Part shown: piece by piece, positions 17,326 to 27,701 of the stretch
Position numbering within the stretch: the first letter of the stretch is position 1
How the letters are laid out: every line of letters starts with the position of its first letter
NCBI GenBank assembly: GCA_030604735.1
Contig: JAUVVG010000022.1
Span: 1 to 64,000, forward strand
DNA length: 64,000 nt
From: Azoarcus sp.
GTDB taxonomy: Bacteria; Pseudomonadota; Gammaproteobacteria; Burkholderiales; Rhodocyclaceae
Direction: 5' to 3'
Program-made: the position numbers and the translations under genes
The notes under the pieces: generated by a model
The model's input: the letters and a program-made list of their open reading frames with translations, nothing else
Databases searched by the model: none
What the model was told of the DNA's origin: nothing

Positions 17326-18648
17326 TCAGTTCAGGAAGTTGAAGAGCGTCAAGCCAGTCACCCTGATAAACGACTGCTGAGCAGCCTGAAGAAAGGCCTG
17401 CTGCTGTGTCAGTCTTGTAATCGCCTCGGCGTAATCGACATCCTCGAAACGCGAGATGGTCTGTGCGTACTGCAGATCAAGATCGGAACCGAGTACCTTT
17501 AGCTGATCGATCTCCACCATCTGGGAACCGACCTGCGCCCGGACTTTGAGCACGTTCTCCAGCGCGAAATCCAGGTTATCCAGTGCAAAGGCCACGCCGC
17601 CCGACGGCCCGACACCGGAACTGTCCTCCATGGCGCTGACTACTAGAGCGTAATTCTTGAACATGTTGCTCGAAGCCACCATGACCTCGAAGGCATCGCC
17701 AACCATAACATTGTCATTTTTGCTCGGATCGACCGAGGGTACTCTTGCGGGCAACGAGACCTGGATACCATTGAAGGAGTAATCGTCCTGTGGTGGAATG
17801 CCGGACGCGATCGTGCTACGACCGATGCCTGGGACAACCTCCTCGATGGTATAGCTGCCAGTGGTAGGATCTCCCACTGTCGATTCGGCGTAAGTAATGA
17901 TGTACCGACGCCCTTGATTGTCAGGATTCCTGGGACTGTTCGGATCATCCGGAGGTAGGGCCACGTCCCCAAAACCGACTTCCAGACCACCACCTGTTCC
18001 CTTGTTATTGTCTCCTCTAAAACTGTACAGCGCGTCATTGGACGTGGGCTTGTCCTCCGTTGCAACTCTGACTTTGGTAACGTCGATCAAACGAGTACGG
18101 TCAAAAATATCATCCCCTGGCAGGCTGATCGGCATGAAACGTGATGAACTGACCTGAATGGTTCGCCCCCCCTGGTCGCCTACATAGTCGACACCGGAGA
18201 GATTGCCGACAAATGGCTGGACCCCCGCCTTGTAGCCACTGAAAAGATACTCCCCTTGCCCATTCTGACTGTTTGCAAGGGCGACCAGGCCGTCGAACTG
18301 GGTCTTGAGGTCTGTCGCGATATAGCGAAGATCCTCTGCGGATAACGCGCCATTACCTGCTTGAACAGCACGCTCCCGTGTGTACTGGAGCACATCTCCG
18401 ATACCCACAAGCTTGTTTTCAAGCAGTTTGAGGTTTTCATCCGCATTGCTCTGATTAAGGCCGAACTGGAGATTGACGGCCTTTGACTGCCCCAGTTCAA
18501 GCGCCCTGGCTGCCGCGATCGGATCATCGGAGGGATTGAGTATCCGTTTGCCGCTTGCCACCTGCTGTTGGGTTCTGAGTAAATCAAAGGTCTGCTTCTG
18601 GATGCTCTGCAAACCAGTCTGGTAGATCATTGATGACGAAACGCGCAT
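17326..18648 (-). CDS. flgL: Flagellar hook-filament junction protein FlgL (HAP3)
   Basis: FlgL joins the hook to the filament. The 440-residue product has the flagellin-like N-terminal region (QKQTFDLLRTQQQVASGKRILNPSDDPIAAARALELGQ) and a C-terminal helix (SRFEDVDYAEAITRLTQQQAFLQAAQQSF) that form the D0/D1 core. The middle is variable, of lower GC and likely surface exposed. It starts ten bases after flgK, so both probably share the sigma-54 promoter at 20618-20633. Confidence 0.94.
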   Translation of the reverse strand: MRVSSSMIYQTGLQSIQKQTFDLLRTQQQVASGKRILNPSDDPIAAARALELGQSKAVNLQFGLNQSNADENLKLLENKLVGIGDVLQYTRERAVQAGNGALSAEDLRYIATDLKTQFDGLVALANSQNGQGEYLFSGYKAGVQPFVGNLSGVDYVGDQGGRTIQVSSSRFMPISLPGDDIFDRTRLIDVTKVRVATEDKPTSNDALYSFRGDNNKGTGGGLEVGFGDVALPPDDPNSPRNPDNQGRRYIITYAESTVGDPTTGSYTIEEVVPGIGRSTIASGIPPQDDYSFNGIQVSLPARVPSVDPSKNDNVMVGDAFEVMVASSNMFKNYALVVSAMEDSSGVGPSGGVAFALDNLDFALENVLKVRAQVGSQMVEIDQLKVLGSDLDLQYAQTISRFEDVDYAEAITRLTQQQAFLQAAQQSFIRVTGLTLFNFLN

Positions 18649-18658
18649 CTCGTTCTCC

Positions 18659-20578
18659 CTATCGTGCGATCGAGATCAATTCATCGAACAAGCGCTGCGC
18701 GATCGACATGACGCGGCCCGATGCCTGGTAGGCTTGCTGGTATCGAATCAGATTTGCAGCCTCCTCATCCAGGTTGACCCCGGACAGTGATTCCCTGGCA
18801 TCCATCGCCTGACGCAGCAATGTCTCCTGAGCTTGCTCGCCGACCTGGACTTCGCGTGCCTTGTTACCAACGAATGAAACCAGTTGCGAGTATGCCGACT
18901 GGAAAGTCGCAGTCGGCGCCCCCGTTGCCGAAGCCTGCATTGTTTTTTCGACCTGAAGCGCGCCAAGCCGAACTGCATTTCGATTGTCAGCGACGCCATC
19001 CGTATTGAATTTGAACTGAAAAACATCCCCAACTTTGGGTGTGCCACTCAGAGTGAAACTGAACTCTGTTGTACCGACGGTAGCGGTGAATACCTTGCCG
19101 GTTGCATCAGACAAGGGGTCATAGGAACTCGGGTCGAGCGTAATACCCGCCGGCGTGGCCGGTACAGTGAGATTACTGCCATCCCAGCTCAACTCGAAAC
19201 TTGGCACCGCTACGCTGCTTATCGCCACCATCTCGATAGCGGAAACACGCGCATTACCCGCGTTTGCAACCGGCACTTCCGAAATCACAGGGCTGGCTGC
19301 CGCGATGCGGCGCGGATCATTGATCCCCATCGCAATGTCTCTGGCAGCAAAACGAGCAGGCTGGATAAGCACACTGTCGCCATCAGCGAGGGCAAAACTG
19401 GTGAACTGTAATCCATCGTACGTATTCTCGGCGCTCGCAGGATCAACGCTAAAAATCCGCCCATCGCTTGCTCTCGTCAATGTGTAATCTGCACCATTGC
19501 GAGCCAAAACATAGTCCGATCCAGTCAGCTGGCTCAGATCCGAAATCTCTACTGCCAGTTTCTCGGCTGGCGTCACAACAGGGGACGGCGCGCGAAAGAA
19601 GTCGCCCCCCAGTAAGCCATCAAGATCGATGCCGAGACGGTGTATGGCGTTGAACTCGTTGCTAATACTGAGTGCGATCAACCCGAGTTGATTCTGTGTC
19701 CGATCAAGGGTTTCTCTCCTGAAATCGAGTAGCCCCCCCAAGGTGCCCCCGCCGATCAGCCGTTCGGGGAGATAGATGAGTTGCCCGTTTTGAGCCTCGA
19801 TGGCGATAGTCTGTCTGGACGGATCCGCCCGCGAAGGAACGGCGACAATATTGGACACTGATTGGCCAATGATCAGCGGTTGCCCAGAGCCTATAAAAAC
19901 ACTGAGCTGTCCATCGCTTTCCTCGATAGCGGTGGTCTTGACGAGCTTATTGAGTTCTGCGACAAGGACATTCCTCTGATCGAGCAGGTCATTCGCCTTG
20001 ACGTTTGGCCCGGCAGCCTGCGCAATGAGAATGCGTTGATTCAATTCCGCAATCTGTTTCGCATAGACGTTGATGCTGTCGACCGTTGCACCGATCTCGC
20101 CTTCCACGCCCTGACGCACTTCTGTCAGTCTCGCGTCCATGCTTTGAAAACGGGAAACCAGCGCTTCACCGGCCGAGAGCAACGATTGACGTGCGGGGAC
20201 GCTGGAAGGATTGGCTGCCATTTCCTGCACAGCGCCAAAGAACCCCTGAATTGCGGGAGACAGTCCCGCGGACGGATCTCCAAGCAGGTTGTTTATCTGA
20301 CTGATCTGCGCATTGTAGGTAGCGTACTCTGATCGCCGATTGTCGGCTGAGAGCACCTGGTTCTCCAGAAACTGGCTGTACTGCCGGGTCACGTTCGCGA
20401 CACGGGTGCCCTGGCCAAAGAATCCGACCCCGGAGAACAAGGGATCATTGGTCGTCTGGACCACGCCCTGACGGTTGTAGCCCGGCGTAGCGGCATTCGC
20501 GATGTTGTGCGACGTGGTGTTGAGCTGCAGCTGTGCGGCGTTCAGACCCGTCAAACCGATGTTGAGCAGTCCGGCCAT
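18659..20578 (-). CDS. flgK: Flagellar hook-associated protein FlgK (HAP1)
   Basis: FlgK is the first hook-filament junction protein. It is 639 residues. The N-terminus has the rod/hook family motif GLNAAQLQLNTTSHNIANAATPGYNRQGV. The C-terminus has SGVNLDEEAANLIRYQQAYQASGRVMS, the typical FlgK end. The large central part is variable. It is separated from flgJ by about 85 bases that contain a sigma-54 promoter, making flgK-flgL its own transcription unit. Confidence 0.96.
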   Translation of the reverse strand: MAGLLNIGLTGLNAAQLQLNTTSHNIANAATPGYNRQGVVQTTNDPLFSGVGFFGQGTRVANVTRQYSQFLENQVLSADNRRSEYATYNAQISQINNLLGDPSAGLSPAIQGFFGAVQEMAANPSSVPARQSLLSAGEALVSRFQSMDARLTEVRQGVEGEIGATVDSINVYAKQIAELNQRILIAQAAGPNVKANDLLDQRNVLVAELNKLVKTTAIEESDGQLSVFIGSGQPLIIGQSVSNIVAVPSRADPSRQTIAIEAQNGQLIYLPERLIGGGTLGGLLDFRRETLDRTQNQLGLIALSISNEFNAIHRLGIDLDGLLGGDFFRAPSPVVTPAEKLAVEISDLSQLTGSDYVLARNGADYTLTRASDGRIFSVDPASAENTYDGLQFTSFALADGDSVLIQPARFAARDIAMGINDPRRIAAASPVISEVPVANAGNARVSAIEMVAISSVAVPSFELSWDGSNLTVPATPAGITLDPSSYDPLSDATGKVFTATVGTTEFSFTLSGTPKVGDVFQFKFNTDGVADNRNAVRLGALQVEKTMQASATGAPTATFQSAYSQLVSFVGNKAREVQVGEQAQETLLRQAMDARESLSGVNLDEEAANLIRYQQAYQASGRVMSIAQRLFDELISIAR

Positions 20579-20617
20579 GATTCGTCCTTTATTACGGCTT
20601 TAACTTACCCAGATATC

Positions 20618-20633
20618 AGCAAGTTCCTTGCCA
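20618..20633 (-). promoter_or_regulatory. Sigma-54 promoter of flgKL
   Basis: The minus strand reads TGGCAAGGAACTTGCT, matching TGGCACG-N4-TTGCW with correct spacing. The predicted start lies about 30 bases before the flgK ATG. In Vibrio and Pseudomonas, flgKL is likewise a class III sigma-54 unit separate from flgB-J. Confidence 0.8.
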
Positions 20634-20663
20634 GCTCGGCGCCATGTCGGAACCAGCTAAGGA

Positions 20664-21731
20664 TCAACCGTCCAGCGCCGCGCGCAAGGAAGGCCCGCCG
20701 ATGATGCGAGTCAGCTTGTCCGCATATAAGGGATCAGTGGCATAGCCTGCGTCCTGCAAGCTTTGAGCGAAAGCAGCCGCGTTCTTCTGGCCGACGACAT
20801 CGGCATAGCGGGGGCTGTTGCGCATCAGGCTGACATAGTCCTGAAAAGCCTCGGCATAGGAGCCATAGGCACGGAAGCGCGCATTCTCGGTGTAGGCGCG
20901 CCCATTGGCATACTCGGTGACCGGGAGCTCGACCACTGGCCCATTCCAGTTACGGCCAGCCTTGATGTTGAACAGATTGTGGCTGGGTGAGCCATCGGCC
21001 ATGCGCAACTCGGCGCGGCCCCAGCCAGTTTCCAGCGCGGCCTGGGCGACCATGAACTGAGGTGGCACCCCCATCGCCTTGCCGGCTTCGACCGCGTGTG
21101 TCCATACCTTGTCGACGAAGCCCTTGACCCGCTCGGGAATGGAACGCGGGACAGCAGCGGCAGCCGGGCTGGCCGCCCCCCCTGCTACCGCCGCATCGGT
21201 CGGCGCGGCCGGGCCTCGGCCAAAGCCTTCGACGAACGGACGAGCCAGGGCGGCAAGCACAGGATGCTGTACGCCCAGGCCCGGCCGACCGGCAACTTCC
21301 GCAGCGCCATCGGCAGCGTTTTCCGCCACCCGGCGAGCGACGGCAGATATTGCCGCACGGCGCGGTACGCTGGCGAGGTCGAAAACCGGATTGCCATCGG
21401 GCCCGGTTTCCGGCGTACGGGTGACCCCGAGCGCCTCGCCTCCGAGTTGCCGAAAAATCACATCGGCCAGCCCCACTCCTCTGCCCTGCGCCATGTTCAT
21501 CGCCATCTGCTGATCCTGCAGGGATTGAAACATGCGGGTCTGGTCACTATCGAACAAGCCGTTCTGTGGGGTCGCTTCACGCATCGCCTTCAAGGCCATC
21601 TGCATGAACATCGCCTCGAACTGCTTGGCGGCCGAGCGCAAAGCCTCCTGCGAATTTCCGTCGCGCGCCAAGCGCTTGAGATCTCCGAACGAGTTCGGAT
21701 CCATCACGTTGAGTTGGTTGAGCGCGACCAT
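20664..21731 (-). CDS. flgJ: Rod-capping muramidase FlgJ
   Basis: FlgJ is a two-domain protein. The N-terminal rod-cap domain (about 1-110) has KQFEAMFMQMALKAMREATP. The C-terminal glucosaminidase (GH73) domain (about 205-350) cuts peptidoglycan for the rod and has the catalytic region AQAALETGWGRAELR with the conserved Glu, plus HNLFNIKAGRNW. A Pro/Ala-rich linker separates the domains. Length 355. Two bases separate it from the flgI stop. Confidence 0.95.
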   Translation of the reverse strand: MVALNQLNVMDPNSFGDLKRLARDGNSQEALRSAAKQFEAMFMQMALKAMREATPQNGLFDSDQTRMFQSLQDQQMAMNMAQGRGVGLADVIFRQLGGEALGVTRTPETGPDGNPVFDLASVPRRAAISAVARRVAENAADGAAEVAGRPGLGVQHPVLAALARPFVEGFGRGPAAPTDAAVAGGAASPAAAAVPRSIPERVKGFVDKVWTHAVEAGKAMGVPPQFMVAQAALETGWGRAELRMADGSPSHNLFNIKAGRNWNGPVVELPVTEYANGRAYTENARFRAYGSYAEAFQDYVSLMRNSPRYADVVGQKNAAAFAQSLQDAGYATDPLYADKLTRIIGGPSLRAALDG

Positions 21732-21733
21732 GA

Positions 21734-22858
21734 TCAGATCACCTCGAGTTCGGCCCTTAGGGATCCGGCCGCCCGCATCGCCTGCAGGATGCTGACCAGA
21801 TCCATTGGTGTCGCACCAATCGCATTGAGCGCATTGACCACGTCGGCCAAGCTGGCGCTCGCAGGAATATTGATCAGACTGGCTTCAGCCTGTTCGATGT
21901 CGACTTCTCCGTTCTGCGTGATGACGGTCTGCCCGTCAGAGAACGGCAGCGGCTGACTGACCCCCATATTGGTACCTATGGTCACGGTCAGGTTGCCGTG
22001 TGCGACCGCGACATTCTGCAGACTGACCCGCTGGTTCATGACCACCGAGCCGGTACGCGAATTGACGATGACCTTGGCGACTTGTTGCTCCGGCGTCACG
22101 GTCAGGTTCTCGATCTGTCCGAGAAAGGCGACTCGGTCGGTACTGTCCAGCGGGGCGCGAACCTGAATGGTCCTGCCATCGAGCGCTTGAGCGACGCCGT
22201 GCGCAGTGGCCTGGTTGATTACATCGACCACACGGCGAGCCGTTCCGAAATCGGTGTCCTTGAGCTCGACAATGACGTAGTCGCCCTGGCCGACCGTGCT
22301 GGGTACGCTTCGCTCGACCGTTGCACCGCCCGGGATGCGGCCGGCAGCAAGATGATTGATTGTCTGCGAAGCACCGCCCCCGGCCGCACCCGCGCCACCA
22401 ACCAGCATGTTGCCCTGTGCCATCGCATAGACCTGGCCATCAGCCCCCTTGAGAGGCGTCATCACCAGCGTGCCGCCACGCAGGCTCTTGGCGTTGCCGA
22501 TGGACGACACGGTCACATCGATCTGCTGACCAGGCCGGGCAAAAGGCGGCAGGTTGGCGGTCACCATCACCGCGGCGACGTTCTTCAACTGCAGTCGTGT
22601 ACCCGGCGGCAACGCCACCCCCATGTTACCCAGCATGTTGATGATGCTCTGCACGGTGAATGGCGTCTGTGTGGTCTGGTCGCCGCTGCCATCGAGCCCG
22701 ATCACGATCCCGTAGCCAACCAACTGGTTGTCACGGACGCCTGCGATGGTCGCGATGTCCTTGATCCGTTCGGATGCAAACGCGTTCGTCGAAAAACCGG
22801 TCATCACGACCACGACGGCCAGGATGATGAGCCTCAAGCTATCCATGCTCGCATTCAT
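21734..22858 (-). CDS. flgI: Flagellar P-ring protein FlgI
   Basis: FlgI forms the periplasmic P ring. The product (374 aa) has a signal peptide (about 1-28, NAFASERI). The conserved core includes RIKDIATIAGVRDNQLVGYGIVIGLDGSGDQT (in two parts), KNVAAVMVTANLPPFARPGQ and the C-terminal NALNAIGATPMDLVSILQAM. GGGGA lies upstream of the ATG. It follows flgH in the usual flgGHIJ order. Confidence 0.97.
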   Translation of the reverse strand: MNASMDSLRLIILAVVVVMTGFSTNAFASERIKDIATIAGVRDNQLVGYGIVIGLDGSGDQTTQTPFTVQSIINMLGNMGVALPPGTRLQLKNVAAVMVTANLPPFARPGQQIDVTVSSIGNAKSLRGGTLVMTPLKGADGQVYAMAQGNMLVGGAGAAGGGASQTINHLAAGRIPGGATVERSVPSTVGQGDYVIVELKDTDFGTARRVVDVINQATAHGVAQALDGRTIQVRAPLDSTDRVAFLGQIENLTVTPEQQVAKVIVNSRTGSVVMNQRVSLQNVAVAHGNLTVTIGTNMGVSQPLPFSDGQTVITQNGEVDIEQAEASLINIPASASLADVVNALNAIGATPMDLVSILQAMRAAGSLRAELEVI

Positions 22859-22870
22859 GACTTTCCCCGA

Positions 22871-23545
22871 TCAGAACGGCAGTATTGCGACGAAGAAGCG
22901 CTGCAACCACCCCATGCGCTGCGACTCGTCGATGAAACCGCTGCCTTTGTATTCGATCCGGGCGTCGGCCACCTGGGTCGATTGCACCGTGTTGGCCGCG
23001 GTCACGGTATTTGGATTGATCACCCCGGAGAAACGGATGAACTCGTTACCCTGGTTGATCGCGACTTGTTTCTCGCCGGACACGAGCAGGTTTCCATTAG
23101 GGAACACCTCGATCACGGTAACCGTGATCGTGCCGTCGAACCTGTTGTTCGCCCTGGCCGCTCCGCTACCGCTGAAACTGGAATCCATGCCGGCTTCGGC
23201 ATTCAGGCCCGCGAGCCCGGTCAAGGGCACTTGCGCCAGCGTGGTAATCCCGCCGGACATGCTCGAACCCCTGCTGGTGTTGGCATCCGACGCTTTTTGC
23301 GCGACATTGCGCTCGACCAGATTGATCGTGATCGTGTCGCCGACATTGCGCGCACGCCTGTCCTCGAACAGCGGCCGGGCTTGGGCAGCCTGATAGATCG
23401 CGCCATTGGCCGGAGCTGTCTGTACCCGGGCCTCGGGGCGGGCAGTCATCGGTTGATGAACCGCGGTCGGAGGCGTCGAGTAAATCGATGCGCATCCGGA
23501 CAACATGGCCAGTGCCACCACCGCGACGAATCTTGACGAGAACAT
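22871..23545 (-). CDS. flgH: Flagellar L-ring lipoprotein FlgH
   Basis: FlgH forms the outer-membrane L ring. The 224-residue precursor has a lipoprotein signal with lipobox LSGC (Cys18). The family blocks are present: [18 protein letters not shown], the Ser/Gly-rich middle and [19 protein letters not shown]. The end [17 protein letters not shown] is typical. It lies 11 bases after flgG. Confidence 0.96.
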   Translation of the reverse strand: MFSSRFVAVVALAMLSGCASIYSTPPTAVHQPMTARPEARVQTAPANGAIYQAAQARPLFEDRRARNVGDTITINLVERNVAQKASDANTSRGSSMSGGITTLAQVPLTGLAGLNAEAGMDSSFSGSGAARANNRFDGTITVTVIEVFPNGNLLVSGEKQVAINQGNEFIRFSGVINPNTVTAANTVQSTQVADARIEYKGSGFIDESQRMGWLQRFFVAILPF

Positions 23546-23556
23546 GGCCTTACCCC

Positions 23557-24339
23557 TTACAGCTGCGTCAAGCGACCAAGCATCTGGTCCGAGGTCGAGA
23601 TCACCCGCGAGTTGATCTCATAGGCCCGCTGGGTCACGATCATGCTGACCAGCTCCTCGGCGACGTTCACGTTGGAGGTTTCGACATAGCCTTGGTTGAT
23701 CACGCCGGAACCGTCGGTGCCTGGCTGGTTAGGCGTGGCGACCCCGCTCGAAGCAGTCTCGTAGAAGAGGTTTTCCCCAGCCGCCTGCAGGCCACCCGGG
23801 TTGATGAATGTGGCGAGTTGGATCGCGCCCACTTCGACCGGCTGGATCTGGCCGGCCTGCAACACGGTGACCGTGCCGTCCTTGCCGACCGTAATCGACA
23901 GCGCATCCGGCGGGATATTGATGTTGTCAGCCAGCAGATATCCGCTTGCGGTGACCATGTTGCCTTCGTTGTCGAGCTGGAAGGAACCGTCGCGGGTGTA
24001 GGCGATCGTTCCGTCAGGTTGCTCGATCTGGAAGAAGCCGTTGCCCTGCACAGCGAGATCCAGCGAGTTGCCGGTCTGCTGCAGGTTGCCTTGTGTATAG
24101 ACCCGCTCGGTCGCAATTGGACGTACGCCTGTGCCGATCTGCAGCCCGCTGGAAATCTGGTTCTGCTGGGTTTGCTGGGCACCGGGCTGACGCAGGGTCT
24201 GGTAGAGCAAATCCTCGAATACCGCCCGCGAGCGCTTGTAACCGTTGGTGGAGACATTGGCCAGGTTATTGGAAATGACATCGAGCTGGGTCTGCTGTGC
24301 ATCCAGCCCGGTTCTGGCGGTCCAGAGTGAGCGAATCAT
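23557..24339 (-). CDS. flgG: Flagellar distal rod protein FlgG
   Basis: FlgG builds the distal rod. The 260-residue product has the near-invariant start [20 protein letters not shown] followed by [25 protein letters not shown], and the C-terminal [28 protein letters not shown]. It is separated from flgF by 157 bases (24340-24496), unusually wide for this operon. I saw no clear promoter in that gap. Confidence 0.97.
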   Translation of the reverse strand: MIRSLWTARTGLDAQQTQLDVISNNLANVSTNGYKRSRAVFEDLLYQTLRQPGAQQTQQNQISSGLQIGTGVRPIATERVYTQGNLQQTGNSLDLAVQGNGFFQIEQPDGTIAYTRDGSFQLDNEGNMVTASGYLLADNINIPPDALSITVGKDGTVTVLQAGQIQPVEVGAIQLATFINPGGLQAAGENLFYETASSGVATPNQPGTDGSGVINQGYVETSNVNVAEELVSMIVTQRAYEINSRVISTSDQMLGRLTQL

Positions 24340-24496
24340 TTTGTACTCCTTTGCGACCGGTCTTCGTGACTGGGTGCCGGCGCCAACCCTTTGCGTATGT
24401 CTGTCACTCTAAGCCGCAACCCGCCACCACCATTGGTTGAATACCCTGGAAAATCCCGAGCTAATCGTGGGATCGGTCACCCTTGATCACAGGCCT

Positions 24497-25234
24497 TCAA
24501 CGGTTGCTGAGAATTTGCGACGCCGCGCGATCGTTCTGCTCGGCGTTCTGCATCATCCGGGTCTGCATTTCGAACTGACGTGAAAGCGAGATCATCGTGA
24601 CCATCTGATCGACCACGTTCACGTTGCTGCCTTCCAGATAGCCACCGGCAACCTGAACCAGCTCGTCCACCGGCGCCGGCTGGCCGTTGCGCTGGCGGAA
24701 CAAGCCGTCGTCTCCGCGGACCAGCTCGGCCTCCGGGGGATTGACCAGTTTCAACTGGCCGACCACATTGACGATGCCACCGCCACCCGGCTCTAGCGCG
24801 GAGATCGACCCGTCCCGCCCAATCACGATCTCGGCATTGGGCGGGAGGGTGACCGGACCACCCTCGCCGACCAGCGGCCGCCCATCGCGGGTTTGAAGCA
24901 CCCCATTCGGGCTGAGCTCCAGGCTGCCCTTTCGGGTATAGGCCTCGGATCCGTCCGGCATCTGCACAGTCAGCCAGCCTTTGCCTTCGAGCGCGACATC
25001 GTAGGGACGTCCGGTGTACTGAAGTGGGCCAGGCGAGAAATCGGTCGCTACACTGGCGTCGACCACGAAGGCGCGGGTATTGAGCGCCTCGGTCTGGACT
25101 TCGACCGCGCGCAACTTGTTCATCTCGGAACGGAAGCCATTGGTGGTCGCATTGGCGATGTTGTTGGCGACCGCACCCTGCTGACCGAGCGTGTGTTTGG
25201 CGCCGGTCATTGCGGTGTAGATCAGGCGGTCCAT
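24497..25234 (-). CDS. flgF: Flagellar proximal rod protein FlgF
   Basis: FlgF is a proximal rod subunit. The product (245 aa) starts MDRLIYTAMTGAKHTLGQQG and carries NNIANATTNGFRSE. The FlgG-like fold follows, with GSLELSPNGVLQTRDGRPLVG, and the C-terminal ESSNVN-type motif appears as LEGSNVNVVDQMVTMISLSRQFE. It lies 25 bases after flgE. Confidence 0.96.
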   Translation of the reverse strand: MDRLIYTAMTGAKHTLGQQGAVANNIANATTNGFRSEMNKLRAVEVQTEALNTRAFVVDASVATDFSPGPLQYTGRPYDVALEGKGWLTVQMPDGSEAYTRKGSLELSPNGVLQTRDGRPLVGEGGPVTLPPNAEIVIGRDGSISALEPGGGGIVNVVGQLKLVNPPEAELVRGDDGLFRQRNGQPAPVDELVQVAGGYLEGSNVNVVDQMVTMISLSRQFEMQTRMMQNAEQNDRAASQILSNR

Positions 25235-25259
25235 GATGTATCTCCCAGTGGCTCAGCGA

Positions 25260-26567
25260 TTAGCGGAGGTTGACCAGGGTTTGCAGGATCTGGTCCTGGG
25301 TCCGGATCGACTGGGCGTTGGCCTGGTAGTTACGCTGCTGGATGATGAGATTGACGAGCTCCTGGGTGAGGTCGACGTTGGAATCTTCGACCTGACCCGC
25401 AGTGATCACACCGTTCAACCCTGATCCTGGCTTGTTGTCGATCGGGGGGCCAGATTCGGGCGACTCTGCCCAAAGGTTATTGCCGAGTGAGATCAGGCCG
25501 TTCGGACTTCTGAAGGTCGCCAAAGCGACCTGCCCAAGGTCACGTGTTTGGCCGTTGGTGTAGCGTCCCTGGATGACCCCGTCTCGACTAATTGCAAGAC
25601 CCGCGATTTCGCCAGGTGCATAACCATCCTGCCGCAACTCAGTTACAGCGAACGAGGATCCGAACTGAGTCAAACGGGACAAGTCGACTTCGATATTAAG
25701 TGGCGTAACCGCTCCATTATCAAGGAGGGCGCTGAAAGTGAAGGGAGGAAGATTGGGATCCATTCGACCCTCAGCACTGAATGTCAGAGGGCTTACGACA
25801 CCAAGACTCGGGTCGGTCGGATCCACCAGGTCGTAGTTGGTCAATTCCTGGATTGTCGCGCTGTCACCGTTTAGCACCCCGAACACTTGCCAACTTCTAT
25901 CGGCTGTTGTCGTGGTCCGAACGAAGTACATCGTAAGCGTGTGATCATTGCCTAGCGAGTCAAAAACTCTAAGTGACGTGCTTGCGTTGTAGGACTCCGC
26001 GTTGTTTGGATCAAAGACCGCTGGTCCAGGAGGTGTTAGATTGGCTGGATTGACATCGCGCGAGTCCAGATTGGCGCGTACGAGAACATCTTCGGTCCGC
26101 TTCGGATCGATTCCACCAGGTGGAATATTGATCGGCACTGGTGTACCGCCAGAGGTGGGGACGCCACCGCCAGGGGCCGAACTCTGGTAGCCCATCAAGC
26201 GTTCTCCCAACGCGGTTACTACAAACCCGTCCTTATCGATATCGAACTGACCATTCCGGCTATAAGCTACGGTTTGGTCGTTTCTCTGAACGATGAAAAA
26301 ACCGTTGCCGTTGATACCCATGTCGAGAGGATTGTTGGTGGACGTCAGATTGCCTTGACTGAAGGCCTGCTTGACAGCATTGACCGTACTCCCGATCCCG
26401 ATCTGGATGGTCGAAACTGCACCAGTCAACGCTGACGCATAAACATCAGCGAACTGCGCAGTCCCGGCCTTGAAGCCCACTGTGCTCGTATTAGCGATGT
26501 TGTTACTGGTGACGTCTATCGACTTCGACGCTGAGGCCAGGCCGCTCAAACCTTGCTGGAATGCCAT
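25260..26567 (-). CDS. flgE: Flagellar hook protein FlgE
   Basis: FlgE polymerises into the hook. The 435-residue sequence has the conserved N-terminus MAFQQGLSGLASASKSIDVT with SNNIANTSTVGFKAG. It also has NPLDMGINGNGFFIVQ and the C-terminal VEDSNVDLTQELVNLIIQQRNYQANAQ. The centre (roughly 25.6-26.1 kb) is of lower GC and is the variable, surface-exposed part. It follows flgD by 15 bases. Confidence 0.97.
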   Translation of the reverse strand: MAFQQGLSGLASASKSIDVTSNNIANTSTVGFKAGTAQFADVYASALTGAVSTIQIGIGSTVNAVKQAFSQGNLTSTNNPLDMGINGNGFFIVQRNDQTVAYSRNGQFDIDKDGFVVTALGERLMGYQSSAPGGGVPTSGGTPVPINIPPGGIDPKRTEDVLVRANLDSRDVNPANLTPPGPAVFDPNNAESYNASTSLRVFDSLGNDHTLTMYFVRTTTTADRSWQVFGVLNGDSATIQELTNYDLVDPTDPSLGVVSPLTFSAEGRMDPNLPPFTFSALLDNGAVTPLNIEVDLSRLTQFGSSFAVTELRQDGYAPGEIAGLAISRDGVIQGRYTNGQTRDLGQVALATFRSPNGLISLGNNLWAESPESGPPIDNKPGSGLNGVITAGQVEDSNVDLTQELVNLIIQQRNYQANAQSIRTQDQILQTLVNLR

Positions 26568-26582
26568 GACTGCTGCTCCTGA

Positions 26583-27245
26583 TCAGAGAATCTGCTTGAT
26601 GTCGTTGAACTGGAAGATGCCGAGTGAGCCGACTTGAAGGTCCGCGCCGCGCGGGCCGCGCATGACGCCGGAGACCTGACCGAACTCGAGGGCGGTGACG
26701 CCGATCTTCTCGCCGCCCTGGAAGGCCTCGATCGACACGGTGTAGAGGCCGTTCGCGGCGCGCTGACCATCGACCGCGGCACCGTCCCACACATAGTTGT
26801 GGCTGCCTGCTTCAAGGCCATCGAGTTCGATCGATGCAACCTCCAACCCTGCCGAGTCGAGCATCCTGAGCTGAACCTTGTCGGCCGGCTGATTGAGTTC
26901 GAAGCCGCCGATGCCACCGGCTTCGGTCAGAATCATGCCCTTGCCGGGGACCAGCACACCACGCCCGACCAGCGCCGCGGCGCTCATCGTTTCGGCGGCC
27001 TCCTGCGCATTCAGGAACTTCTGGAACATAGCATTGAGTCGTTCGATACCATCGACGGTGCTCATCTGGGCGAGCTGAGATGTCACCTCGGCGTTTTCCA
27101 ACGGGTTCATCGGATCCTGGTTCTTGAGCTGGGTGGTGAGCAGGGTCAGAAACCGGGTCTGCGCGTCGTCGTTGGCGGACTTGTTGACCGATTCGTTACG
27201 GCCCAGGCTTGCGAGGACGTTCCTGGTTTCGTTGATGACGCTCAT
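26583..27245 (-). CDS. flgD: Flagellar hook-capping protein FlgD
   Basis: FlgD is the scaffold cap under which FlgE assembles. The 220-residue product has the conserved N-terminal export and cap region FLTLLTTQLKNQDPMNPLENAEVTSQLAQMSTV (read as FLTLLTTQLKNQDPMNP and the rest). A Tudor-like/FnIII-like C-terminal pair follows, with WDGAAVDGQRAANGLYTVS. It lies between flgC and flgE. Confidence 0.96.
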   Translation of the reverse strand: MSVINETRNVLASLGRNESVNKSANDDAQTRFLTLLTTQLKNQDPMNPLENAEVTSQLAQMSTVDGIERLNAMFQKFLNAQEAAETMSAAALVGRGVLVPGKGMILTEAGGIGGFELNQPADKVQLRMLDSAGLEVASIELDGLEAGSHNYVWDGAAVDGQRAANGLYTVSIEAFQGGEKIGVTALEFGQVSGVMRGPRGADLQVGSLGIFQFNDIKQIL

Positions 27246-27282
27246 TTCATGCTCCTGACTGACTCAAACCCACCGTAGCGCT

Positions 27283-27687
27283 TCACTGACCGATGGCCAG
27301 AGTTCGTTGCAACAGGGATTTGGCGGTATTCATTACTTCCGCGTTGTTCTGGTATGAACGCGAGGCCGAGATCATGTTGACCATTTCCTCGACCACATTG
27401 ACATTGGGCATTTCCACATAGCCCTCGGCATTGGCGGCCGGATTGGCCGGCTCATAGACGAGGCGCATCGGCGCCGCGCTCTCGACCACCTGGTTCACCT
27501 TGACGCCCTGCGCGGTCGGCCCAGCGACCGGGGTGGCTTGAAACACCACCTGCTTGGCACGATAGGGCTGACCGTCCGAACCGACCACGCTGTCGGCGTT
27601 GGCAAGGTTGGACGCGGTGGTGTTGAGGCGCATCGACTGGGCATTGAGCGCCGAGCCGGCGATGGTGAAGACGTTGAACATGCTCAT
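27283..27687 (-). CDS. flgC: Flagellar proximal rod protein FlgC
   Basis: FlgC is a proximal rod subunit of 134 residues. It has the N-terminal [20 protein letters not shown] then NLANADSV, and the C-terminal [20 protein letters not shown] followed by [12 protein letters not shown]. It lies 14 bases after flgB and 37 bases before flgD. Confidence 0.97.
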   Translation of the reverse strand: MSMFNVFTIAGSALNAQSMRLNTTASNLANADSVVGSDGQPYRAKQVVFQATPVAGPTAQGVKVNQVVESAAPMRLVYEPANPAANAEGYVEMPNVNVVEEMVNMISASRSYQNNAEVMNTAKSLLQRTLAIGQ

Positions 27688-27701
27688 GACCGCCTACTCC
27701 C

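Noticed and set aside
21998-23536. 512-codon plus-strand frame across flgI and flgH
   Set aside because: His/Arg/Asp-rich antisense translation crossing two well-supported genes.
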